Below, one piece after another: positions 44,374 to 51,533 of a stretch of 51,533 nucleotides of DNA. Source of the DNA: Succinatimonas hippei YIT 12066 (lineage in GTDB: Bacteria > Pseudomonadota > Gammaproteobacteria > Enterobacterales > Succinivibrionaceae). Location of the stretch: NCBI RefSeq assembly GCF_000188195.1, contig NZ_GL831071.1, positions 1 through 51,533 of the forward strand. Reading direction: 5' to 3'. Position numbers and translations under genes: made by a program. Below the pieces are notes generated by a model that saw only the letters and a list, made by a program, of their open reading frames with translations, had not been told where the DNA came from and ran no database searches. Numbering within the stretch: the stretch's first letter is position 1; every line of letters begins with the position of its first letter.

Positions 44374-45472
44374 CAGGTGAAAAAGCCAAAAGGCGCAGGA
44401 GTGTCATCTCAAAAGCACTCTTACCGTCCGGAGCTGCAGAATACTCTTTAATACCCTCAAGAACAATCTGATAGTAAAGCTGTACACTTTCAGGTGAAAA
44501 AACTTTTGCGTAAGTATTTAAAATATCCTGTGGTAATGTAAATACGCCAAGAGCGTTATCACCAATCATCTGATACAAAGCCAAATCATGAAAGGCTATG
44601 GCAAGATCGTCCAATACTGCTTTAAAATTAGGTGAAATCTGAGCGAATTTAGATAAAACACCAGCTAAATTGGCCTCAGTTTCCGGAGCTAACAGATCAA
44701 TAATTTCAGCAATCAATCCATCCCCAGCAGTACCTAGCATGGTTATAACACTCTTTCTTTCAAGAGCCCCTGATCCTAATGCTATCGCTTGATCACACAA
44801 CGATAAGGCATCTCTCATACTCCCTTTAGCTGCTCGTGCAATCAACTGAGCTGCTTCTATTTCACAAGGAACACCTTCTGTTGCTAAAATCGAGATAATG
44901 CGATTTTTAATTTCATCAACGCTTAAAGCTTTAAGCTGAAACTGCAGACAGCGAGATAAAACCGTAGTAGGGATCTTATGAGGATCCGTAGTAGCCAAAA
45001 TAAATTTCACATACGAAGGCGGCTCTTCCAAAGTCTTAAGCAAAGCATTAAAACTATTGTTAGTAAGCATATGCACTTCGTCAATAATATAAATCTTATA
45101 TCTGCCAGTAAGAGGAGGATACTGAGTATTCTCGAGCAACTGACGAGTATCATCTACTTTAGTTTGAGAAGCTGCATCTATTTCTATAACATCAGGATAA
45201 TTTCCTGCAGCTATCGCTTTACAGGCATCACATTGCAGACAAGGTTTAGACGTTATTCCTGTTTCACATTCAAGGCTTTTAGCGATAATTCTGGCAATTG
45301 TAGTCTTACCGATACCGCGAGTTCCCGTTAAAAGATAAGCGTGATGAATACGCTTTGCGTCAATAGTATTGCACAAAGCACTTAAAACATGATCTTGCCC
45401 TACAACATCTGCAAAGGTTTGCGGACGATATTTACGCGCTAATGCCTGATATTCGCCTATCTTCTCTGACAT
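44354..45472 (-). CDS. dnaX: DNA polymerase III clamp-loader subunit, zero-frame gamma-length product
   Basis: A 372-residue AAA+ clamp-loader ATPase covering domains I-III. Walker A is LLTGTRGIGKTTIARII, four Cys in CETG...CLQCDAC form the zinc module, Walker B is YIIDEVHMLT and sensor/arginine-finger sequence is TTVLSRCLQFQLK. It ends FSPEKKKNG at a TAG just after an A10 tract. This is shorter than E. coli gamma (431), ending near the close of domain III. It starts three bases after the apt stop, the same apt-dnaX order as in E. coli, but ybaB and recR do not follow. Confidence 0.93.
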   Translation of the reverse strand: MSEKIGEYQALARKYRPQTFADVVGQDHVLSALCNTIDAKRIHHAYLLTGTRGIGKTTIARIIAKSLECETGITSKPCLQCDACKAIAAGNYPDVIEIDAASQTKVDDTRQLLENTQYPPLTGRYKIYIIDEVHMLTNNSFNALLKTLEEPPSYVKFILATTDPHKIPTTVLSRCLQFQLKALSVDEIKNRIISILATEGVPCEIEAAQLIARAAKGSMRDALSLCDQAIALGSGALERKSVITMLGTAGDGLIAEIIDLLAPETEANLAGVLSKFAQISPNFKAVLDDLAIAFHDLALYQMIGDNALGVFTLPQDILNTYAKVFSPESVQLYYQIVLEGIKEYSAAPDGKSAFEMTLLRLLAFSPEKKKNG

Positions 45473-45475
45473 AAA

Positions 45476-46048
45476 TCAGTGTCCCGGAAACTCTACTAGA
45501 GAAAAAGTTTCTATATTGTAATCATTTTTAATTTTAACAGCCCCGCCCAAATCAAAAAGCTCAATGACAAATGCAGTACAGACAATCTCAACATCAAAAT
45601 GTTTACACAAACGAATCATGGCTTCAGCAGTTCCACCGGTTGCCAACAAATCATCTACGATAAGCACTCTTTGTCCGCTTTGCAATGCATCCTCAGTTAT
45701 CTGCAAAGTACTTGTGCCGTACTCCAAATCATAGCTCTCTTCAAGCGTTGAACGCGGTAATTTACCTGGTTTTCTTGCCATAGCAAAACCGGCATGAAGG
45801 CGCTGGGCAAGAGGTGCTCCGAAAACAAAACCTCTAGCTTCGGCCGCAACAACCATATCTATTTTTTCGTCTTTAAATGCCTCATACAACATGTCTATAC
45901 TTAAAGCAAAAGCATCTTTATCTTGACATAACGAACTAACATCACGGAATAAAATTCCCGGTTTCGGAAAATCAGGAATATTTTTTATAGAGTTTTTCAG
46001 TTTTACAACTTTTGCTTCAAATTCTCTAATTCTTGCTTTATAAGACAT
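45476..46048 (-). CDS. apt: Adenine phosphoribosyltransferase
   Basis: A 190-residue purine-salvage enzyme making AMP from adenine and PRPP. IPDFPKPGILFRDVSSL, EARGFVFGAPLAQRL and the PRPP-binding loop VLIVDDLLATGGTAEAM are diagnostic. The N terminus has about ten extra residues compared with E. coli. First gene of the apt-dnaX operon, three bases upstream of dnaX. Confidence 0.96.
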   Translation of the reverse strand: MSYKARIREFEAKVVKLKNSIKNIPDFPKPGILFRDVSSLCQDKDAFALSIDMLYEAFKDEKIDMVVAAEARGFVFGAPLAQRLHAGFAMARKPGKLPRSTLEESYDLEYGTSTLQITEDALQSGQRVLIVDDLLATGGTAEAMIRLCKHFDVEIVCTAFVIELFDLGGAVKIKNDYNIETFSLVEFPGH

Positions 46049-46309
46049 AGTTCACCGTTCTTAAACTATTGCATATCTATATAATATACAAATGCCTTTT
46101 ACTGAAAATTATAAGCTTTATTCTTTATAGAACAAAAATGCACTTTTTGTGAAAATAAACTGCTCTTTAAATTAAAAATAAAGCAAAATTCATATGTTTT
46201 TAAGCTTTAAGCCGCAAATGCTGAAGGTGTAGTTATACAGCGATTTTCAGTAAAAATGCTTTATAATTATAGGAATTAATAATCTAAGAGACAAGAAAAA
46301 AGAAATCTC

Positions 46310-47005
46310 ATGGCTGAAGCATCTAATAAATTACCGTTTCAAGCAATACTCTTCGACTTAGACGGAACATTGCTTGACACGGCATACGACATAATGGACG
46401 CATGTAATCATACTTTAATCAAATTCGGGTTTAATCCTGTTGCTGAAAATATTCTGCGTACCAAGGTTACTGCCGGCATGAGAGAAATGCTCAAACTCGG
46501 AATACCAGAACATCTCCGCAGCTCTGTTGATATTGAAGGAGCAATGCGTAATGAATTTGCGGCATATTACACCTCTCATATCTGCGATCGAACTCAAGAA
46601 TTCAACGGTGTTGAGTCATTATTCGAAAAACTTCAGCAAAACGGAATAAAAACAGCTGTTATTACAAACAAATATGAAAAGATGGCGCACAAAGTGCTTT
46701 CTAGTTTTACCTTTAGTAATAAATTAAGTCTTGTTTTAGGATGTGATAGCACAAAACATTCAAAGCCGCATCCTGAACCTCTGCTTAAAGCCCTTGAAAA
46801 AATTCAGACACCTCCCTCTCAAAGCTTATATGTAGGAGATCATCTTAACGACATACTGGCCGCCAAAAATGCCGGTTGCAAAAGCTGTGCCGCTCTTTGG
46901 GGTTACGGTCAAAATGAATGCGGTGACGCTTCAACTTGGAACAGCGATTATAAAGCTGATAATATCGAAGATTTAAGTAAACTCATTTTTAACCCGTTAA
47001 AATAA
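46310..47005 (+). CDS. gph: Phosphoglycolate phosphatase (HAD family)
   Basis: A 231-residue HAD hydrolase. Motif I LFDLDGTLLDT (residues ~14-24) has the nucleophile and acid Asp, motif II is AVITNK, motif III Lys is in HSKPHPEPL and motif IV is YVGDHLNDILAAKNAG. It fits Gph/MupP-type phosphatases; whether the substrate is 2-phosphoglycolate or MurNAc-6-phosphate cannot be settled here. The porin gene begins two bases after its stop. Confidence 0.85.
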   Translation: MAEASNKLPFQAILFDLDGTLLDTAYDIMDACNHTLIKFGFNPVAENILRTKVTAGMREMLKLGIPEHLRSSVDIEGAMRNEFAAYYTSHICDRTQEFNGVESLFEKLQQNGIKTAVITNKYEKMAHKVLSSFTFSNKLSLVLGCDSTKHSKPHPEPLLKALEKIQTPPSQSLYVGDHLNDILAAKNAGCKSCAALWGYGQNECGDASTWNSDYKADNIEDLSKLIFNPLK

Positions 47006-47007
47006 AA

Positions 47008-48132
47008 ATGAAAACATTAAAACTTTCCGTTCTGACATTATCTTTGTTAACGCCGTTTTGCACGTTTTCTGCCAATGTTTACATAACTGAAAACAGTTCT
47101 TTTGATGTTTTCGGCAGAGTTCAAGCATTAGTTATGAACGGTGATGGAGCTTATCCTGATTACCCCAGTCCAAATGCGGCCGGCGATAATTCAATAGTTG
47201 CCACCACGCGTTTTGGTATTGCCGGAAGAACTAAGCTTACCCATGGACTTGACGCTATTATGATGGGCGAGTGGGATATGCCGTCTACTACCTCAGGACG
47301 AACACATAATAGATATCTATATGTCGGAATTGATGCCTACCAATACGGCTCATTAACTGCAGGCACAGGAGACGGTGCTTTTTATACCGTAGCGGGAGCT
47401 ACTGATATCTATCACTATCTAAAAACAAGAGCCAACGATTATTTTGTCATGGGGGATCAGCTTCCCGGTCAAATAATGTACTCTTTATCAGGATTAGGAT
47501 GGGATCTGCGTATCTCTTATCAAACAGCAAATGAATATATAAACGATACACCGTTTTCCATACGCAACGCAGCCGGAATCGCCATATCGGGAAAACTTAC
47601 TCCTAAAATAACAATAGCCTACGGTATCGACTATTACGACCTGACTTATCAAGGAGGTCAGTCCAGTATTGCCATGGACAATTACTTTAGTCCGATGCTT
47701 AAAAATGACTATAACCTTTCTGAGGCACAGATTAAAGATTTTTCCAAAAACCATCGTCCCGGACATAAATATGATTATGGTGTTGCCCTATCGTATGGAT
47801 TTTTAGGTGAAGGACTCTACGGGGCCTTTGTTTTCACTGGAACTGATTATGAATATTTAAAGCATCAAATTTACACTTATGATTTGGCTTTAAATTATTC
47901 CTTTGCAAACGGCATTGGTATTGCAGGAGGATACAGTCTGCAAACATATAATGGGGATGCTACGGTATCCGATTTAAATCTGAGCCTATACTACAAAATT
48001 AATCCTTCATTTAAAGTATTTGCAGAAGCACAAATAGATTTAAACGCAGATCCGTTGAAACTATACGGAGAAAATGCAGTCCAATACGAAGCTCAAGACA
48101 AATTTGTCCTAGGTGCAGAGTATGATTTCTAA
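47008..48132 (+). CDS. General porin-like outer membrane protein
   Basis: A 374-residue beta-barrel protein with a signal peptide ending TFSA. The pattern is that of Gram-negative trimeric porins: FDVFGRVQALVM, VATTRFGIAGRTKLTHGLDA, YLYVGIDAYQYGSLTAGTG near the N terminus, amphipathic strands throughout, and a C-terminal strand ending in Phe (KFVLGAEYDF) as recognised by the BAM complex. It begins two bases after gph, an unusual coupling of a cytoplasmic phosphatase with a porin, though the porin's own promoter may lie inside gph. Confidence 0.88.
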   Translation: MKTLKLSVLTLSLLTPFCTFSANVYITENSSFDVFGRVQALVMNGDGAYPDYPSPNAAGDNSIVATTRFGIAGRTKLTHGLDAIMMGEWDMPSTTSGRTHNRYLYVGIDAYQYGSLTAGTGDGAFYTVAGATDIYHYLKTRANDYFVMGDQLPGQIMYSLSGLGWDLRISYQTANEYINDTPFSIRNAAGIAISGKLTPKITIAYGIDYYDLTYQGGQSSIAMDNYFSPMLKNDYNLSEAQIKDFSKNHRPGHKYDYGVALSYGFLGEGLYGAFVFTGTDYEYLKHQIYTYDLALNYSFANGIGIAGGYSLQTYNGDATVSDLNLSLYYKINPSFKVFAEAQIDLNADPLKLYGENAVQYEAQDKFVLGAEYDF

Positions 48133-48175
48133 AAAAATGCTAAGATCAGCTCATTCAAAAATAAGAGAGATGAAA

Positions 48176-48967
48176 ATGACTAATTTCAATTCATTTTTAA
48201 AAATAGGCGTTACAGCATGCGCTTTAACTTTTGCAGCCAATGCTTTTGCTGATGCACAATTTAAAGTTCCTACCTACTATTCAATTGAATTAGTTGACGG
48301 TTCAACCAACCAATACAACTATAGCAAATTTAACAGAACCATTACTCTTTCTCCCGGTCGCCATCAAATCGTACTGCTTTTTGAAGGACAATTCGGCTCC
48401 ATGAGTGAAGGAAGAATGATTGAAGCGGCTGATCCTATCGTTGTCGAAATAAGCGATATTCAAGACGGAGAAACTTATACTTTCAAGTATGAGATACCAC
48501 GCGACGAAGATCAGGCATCCAAATTTGCCCGTTCTCAAAAAATTCAGCTTACAGATCTCGACGGAAATGCTATTCCTGAAAGTAAAGCAAGTTACTACAT
48601 CTTAACATCTGAATCAGGTTTTGCGATTTTGCGTGATTATCGCCAAGATCTTATGTCATTAAACCGCCTGTATGCCCCTAACTACGTAGAAGGCTCAAAA
48701 CGCGGTATAGGCATGACCGCATATGGAGCTCCAACTATTCAAGCTGATGCTTCAGGAAATATTCTTAACAGCGGAGCTGCTCATTCTAATATGGCAATGG
48801 CTGCTCCCCAAGTTTCATACGAGCAAGAATCAAATCTTGCTACCTCTTCAGTTAACGGCGGAGCTGTTAACAGGGGTTCAGCTGCTTTTAGACAATTAGT
48901 AAAAATGTATGAAAGTGCAGATGATAAAACTAAGCTTGAATTTGTTAAATATGTAATGTCACATTAA
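48176..48967 (+). CDS. DUF2057 (YccT-like) periplasmic protein
   Basis: A 263-residue exported protein with signal peptide ending NAFADA. The N-terminal ~120 residues match the DUF2057 pattern: FKVPTYYSIELVDGS, TITLSPGRHQIVLLFEGQFG and EISDIQDGETYTFKYEIP. The C-terminal third is low-complexity (Ala/Gly/Ser/Asn) followed by a helix LVKMYESADDKTKLEFVKYV. Function is unknown; the E. coli relative YccT has been linked to curli control. The open frame extends to 48113 inside the porin gene, but AGAGAG seven bases before 48176 supports this start; ATG at 48170 is possible. Confidence 0.78.
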   Translation: MTNFNSFLKIGVTACALTFAANAFADAQFKVPTYYSIELVDGSTNQYNYSKFNRTITLSPGRHQIVLLFEGQFGSMSEGRMIEAADPIVVEISDIQDGETYTFKYEIPRDEDQASKFARSQKIQLTDLDGNAIPESKASYYILTSESGFAILRDYRQDLMSLNRLYAPNYVEGSKRGIGMTAYGAPTIQADASGNILNSGAAHSNMAMAAPQVSYEQESNLATSSVNGGAVNRGSAAFRQLVKMYESADDKTKLEFVKYVMSH

Positions 48968-48983
48968 CTTTCTTAAATTTTAA

Positions 48984-49013
48984 TAAGGCTTCATTATTTG
49001 AAGCCTTTTTTAT
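48984..49013 (+). terminator. Terminator after the DUF2057 gene
   Basis: AAGGCTTC pairs with GAAGCCTT around a seven-base AT loop, followed by TTTTATTT. It lies 17 bases after the stop codon. Confidence 0.85.
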
Positions 49014-49119
49014 TTGATCTGTTGCACTATTTTAGTACATGGTTAGCTTATAACAAATTTTTTAACTACTATAATAAATCTTAATTAACAAAATTACTTT
49101 TAAGCAAAAGGGAAAGAAA

Positions 49120-50385
49120 ATGTTAGAAAATATCAATCCACGAGCTCCTTTATCACAAACTTTAAATAAAATTCCATTTATACTTCAAATCGTAATAGGA
49201 TTAATAATTGGTATCTTTCTTGCTTTTATTTTCCCGAACGACAAATCAATTATCCCAACATTCGGAACTCTTTTTGTTAAAGCACTAAAAGCTGTTGCCC
49301 CAATCTTGGTTTTTGTCCTGGTTTCATCTGCAATTGCTCGTCACAAAAAAGGACAGCAGTCAAATATGAAGCCTATTATTGCTTTATATTTCATCAGCAT
49401 GCTTTTATCAGCAACTTTAGCTTTATTGATGAGCTATATTTTCCCAAGCTCTTTTAATATTTTGTCCGAGCATGTTGATAATGTATCTGCTCCTCAGGGT
49501 GTATCTGAAGTTATCATTAATTTTATTAATCAAGCGATCGATAACCCTTTTACTGCCATGATTAACGGCAACTATATTGCCATATTAATTTGGGCTATCT
49601 GCTTAGGTCTCATGTTCAGAGCTGCCCACGATAATACTAAGCGAGTACTTGAAGATCTTGCACAAAGCATCTCCGGTGTTGTTCGTATCGTAATACGTTT
49701 TGCTCCATTAGGTGTTATGGGCTTGGTTTATTCGTCATGTACAGCCGAAGGCGGTTTTACCAACCTGCTTAACTACGTCCACGTAGTCTGCGTATTACTC
49801 GGCACAATGCTATTAATCGCTTTTGTTCTTAACGCTATTATTGTCTTTATTGCTACTCGTGAAAATCCCTTCCCTCTAATTTTAACTTGTATTACAAGAA
49901 GTGCAGTAACTGCTTTCTTTACTCGTTCTTCTGCAGCAAATTTACCGGTCAATTTAGAATTATGTGAAAAACTCAATTTACCGCGTGAAACATATTCAAT
50001 TTCTATACCTTTAGGCTGTACCATCAATATGTCAGGAGCTGCTGTTACCATCGTAATTATGACTATGGCTGCGGTACATACTTTAGGCATTGAAGTTGAT
50101 TTCGGTTCTGCACTTTTGATGTGCATCTCCGCTGTTCTTTGTGCTTGTGGAGCATCAGGCGTCGCGGGAGGATCTTTAATGCTTATTCCTCTTGCCTGCT
50201 CTATTTTCGGTATCGGTAACGATATTGCTATGCAAGTTGTCGGTATTGGTTTTATTATCGGTGTTCTTCAAGATTCAACAGAAACAGCTTTAAACAGCTC
50301 GACTGATGTATTATTTACAGCAGCTGCCTGCAAACGAGCAGAGAGACTCAAAAAAGCAAAAGAAGCAAAAAACACTTCCGAATAA
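49120..50385 (+). CDS. sstT: Serine/threonine:Na+ symporter SstT
   Basis: A 421-residue member of the dicarboxylate/amino acid:cation symporter family. ILQIVIGLIIGIFLAF at the N terminus, VLVSSAIARHKKGQQ, TRSSAANLPVNLE (serine-rich hairpin), IPLGCTINMSGAAVTI and the second hairpin GASGVAGGSLMLIPLA with DSTETALNSSTDVLFTA are typical of SstT. Eight membrane helices plus two re-entrant loops are expected. Imports serine and threonine with sodium. AAGGGAAAG precedes the start. Confidence 0.95.
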   Translation: MLENINPRAPLSQTLNKIPFILQIVIGLIIGIFLAFIFPNDKSIIPTFGTLFVKALKAVAPILVFVLVSSAIARHKKGQQSNMKPIIALYFISMLLSATLALLMSYIFPSSFNILSEHVDNVSAPQGVSEVIINFINQAIDNPFTAMINGNYIAILIWAICLGLMFRAAHDNTKRVLEDLAQSISGVVRIVIRFAPLGVMGLVYSSCTAEGGFTNLLNYVHVVCVLLGTMLLIAFVLNAIIVFIATRENPFPLILTCITRSAVTAFFTRSSAANLPVNLELCEKLNLPRETYSISIPLGCTINMSGAAVTIVIMTMAAVHTLGIEVDFGSALLMCISAVLCACGASGVAGGSLMLIPLACSIFGIGNDIAMQVVGIGFIIGVLQDSTETALNSSTDVLFTAAACKRAERLKKAKEAKNTSE

Positions 50386-50402
50386 TTTATTATGACTATA
50401 TT

Positions 50403-50430
50403 AACCGGCGCTCAATACGCCGGTTTTATT
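50403..50430 (+). terminator. Terminator of sstT
   Basis: AACCGGCG pairs with CGCCGGTT around a six-base loop (CTCAATA region), followed by TTATTTTCTC. It lies 18 bases after the stop codon. Confidence 0.85.
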
Positions 50431-50758
50431 TTCTCTTTTTTTACCTTCTATATTCCCTCTGCTTTAATACTTTTTCATTCTTAAAAATTACAGTGCAGTT
50501 TTTACAAAAAAACTACACTTCTGTAAATATTTATACAAAACTCACTGTCGCCTAATACGGCCTCAATAAACAGGATTAAGCCCTGTCGTAAATCAATGTC
50601 ATAATGACAGATAACGGACGAAGACAGCTCCCGTCCTTTATATTATGTACTTCAAAGGCCCCATTACGAACATGATTGAATGCTCTCAACAACGCTGTAA
50701 AAATTATCCGCATGGAAAAAGTGCATACAAAAGTTGGATTTATTTTTTTAATTCATGA
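50431..50758. other. Gene-free region with several short inverted repeats
   Basis: About 330 bases. The section 50545-50640 is richer in G and C and has short hairpins (CAGG/CCTG, TGTCAT/ATGACA, GGACG/CGTCC). No open frame matches a family. It may be the eroded 5' part or flank of the adjacent transposase remnant. Confidence 0.45.
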
Positions 50759-51210
50759 TACATAAAGATTGTCATTATTGACTATCGGGCCTATACCCGC
50801 CGCAAGTGCATCGAAAATACTTTTACCACGCTTAAAAACTGCATACAGCTTAAGCGTTTGCGCGTTAGCTCAGAAGAATCATTGTGCAGTAAATGCTTTA
50901 TCGAATTCATCGCTCTTACACTGTATGCTTTTTTATACCGCAGACTTGAAGGCTCGGGAAAATCACGGCAGGAGCTGCCGCATCATACTCTTACCGGCAT
51001 TATGGATGAACTGCGCGGGATAAAAGAATACTACTTCAATGCCACTCATGAGCACGTGTTAAATCCGTTTTGTCCAAAAAACAGCGGGAATGCCTGGATT
51101 TATTTAACGTGAAATATCCTAAGTCCTATTATGATAATGAGCTTGCCGAAGCTAACCGCAGAAAAGAAGCACTCAAACCGCACGAGGATGATTTGCGCAG
51201 AGAAATCTAA
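50759..51210 (+). pseudogene. IS4-group (IS1634-like) transposase, C-terminal remnant with frameshift
   Basis: From a stop at 50756 the frame reads YRAYTRRKCIENTFTTLK, a perfect Y-(2)-R-(3)-E-(6)-K motif of IS4-type DDE transposases containing the last catalytic Glu. It continues KRLRVSSEESL and FIEFIALTLYAFLYRRLE, as in IS1634-like transposases. This frame stops at 51112, but the expected C-terminal tail continues in another frame (KKQRECLDLFNVKYPKSYY and on to a stop at 51210), so there is a frameshift near 51080. The N-terminal catalytic parts are missing. Confidence 0.75.
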
Positions 51211-51215
51211 AAGAG

Positions 51216-51246
51216 ATTTTACCCAAAATTTACAGTCTAGGTAAAA
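51216..51246. repeat. Probable right-end repeat of the IS remnant
   Basis: An imperfect palindrome (TTTTACC ... GGTAAAA) six bases after the transposase remnant stop. It is nearly identical in inverted orientation to 9-40. Position immediately after the transposase fits an element terminal repeat. Confidence 0.6.
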
Positions 51247-51334
51247 AGCTGATTTTTAATTTCTCCTGCCGGATTTAATTTTATTGTTTTTAAAGTATTT
51301 TTTATAACTTGAGCACATTTTTTTTATTAAATTT

Positions 51335-51356
51335 CTAGGTAAAATAATATACCTAG
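51335..51356. repeat. Palindrome before a second transposase fragment
   Basis: CTAGGTA and TACCTAG are perfect seven-base arms eight bases apart, sharing CTAGGTAAAA with the repeat at 51216-51246. It lies 12 bases before the start codon of a transposase-like frame and overlaps its probable leader (AGAAGGTG Shine-Dalgarno). It could be an element end or operator. Confidence 0.5.
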
Positions 51357-51368
51357 AAGGTGATATTT

Positions 51369-51503
51369 ATGTTAAAGGCTCCCGAGCTTCCCAAGCTCTA
51401 TTTCGTTAGGTCCGGAAATTACACTTACGCCCGCATGTACCGCAATGCCTGGCAGGATAAAAAGTCCGGCTCCGGCAAAACTGCGGTTAAAACTCATACC
51501 TGA
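51369..51503 (+). pseudogene. N-terminal fragment of an IS1634-like transposase
   Basis: A 44-codon frame beginning MLKAPELPKLYFVRSGNY and TYARMYRNAWQDKKSGSG, reminiscent of the N terminus of IS1634-like transposases (a strand with YTYARVVRN-like sequence). It has a good Shine-Dalgarno (AAGGTG) but ends in TGA at 51501, 30 bases before the window edge. Either it is a broken copy or the annotated frame is cut by a mutation. Confidence 0.5.
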
Positions 51504-51533
51504 AAAATCTACATAAAAAAGCACATAGATCCT

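Overview
The window looks like a chromosomal segment of an AT-rich, probably anaerobic or gut-dwelling gammaproteobacterium. The Aeromonadales/Succinivibrionaceae are my best guess, made from gene content and not from any search. A near-E. coli Crp, FabA, PdxB, PurT, SstT, RsxABCDGE, 6S RNA, the apt-dnaX and sohB-topA pairs and the tRNA order Gly(GCC)-Cys(GCA)-Leu(UAA) beside uvrC are gammaproteobacterial. The GGGtGRT/IscU-like pair and the TudS-like protein are the kind of genes often seen in anaerobes.

Layout: 1-40 holds an inverted copy of a repeat that recurs at 51216-51246. 66-365 is a three-tRNA operon (minus strand) with a near-consensus promoter. 637-2015 has a HIT protein and a secreted, motif-poor EEP-fold protein. 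2033-4770 is a macrodomain-uvrC operon. 4827-7553 is metNIQ. 7842-9056 is a membrane protein recalling a degenerate CobS. 9042-15305 has nth back to back with the Rnf/Rsx electron-transport operon. 15337-20144 holds a TudS-like protein and an NCS1 permease-glycosidase operon. 20383-22521 carries a tyrosine phosphatase, Tag and PdxB. 22813-25436 is purT-DUF4250-a catalytically dead exonuclease I homologue. 25468-29307 is sohB-topA, followed by 6S RNA at 29640-29821. 30066-33991 has GGGtGRT, the IscU-like protein, DUF533, crp and fabA. 34324-35532 is a FlhC-like zinc-ribbon protein. 35945-40550 has umuC, an M48 lipoprotein protease, enolase and an orphan ParA. 40762-40842 is a TnpB remnant. 41211-46048 has a polyamine-binding protein and apt-dnaX. 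46310-50385 has gph, a porin, a DUF2057 protein and sstT. 50759 to the end holds fragments of IS4-type (YREK motif) transposases.

The strongest unusual signals are four. First, dnaX is split at an A10-G slippery tract: the zero frame gives the short gamma form and a -1 shift (or one extra A) gives a roughly 1026-residue tau, opposite to the E. coli arrangement. Second, an exonuclease I homologue has lost its DEDDh catalytic residues and is tightly coupled to purT and DUF4250. Third, a FlhC-like protein carries a long extra N-terminal region and has no FlhD beside it. Fourth, a zinc-type macrodomain ADP-ribosyl hydrolase is translationally coupled to uvrC. All assignments come from reading motifs and remembered families; no database search was made.
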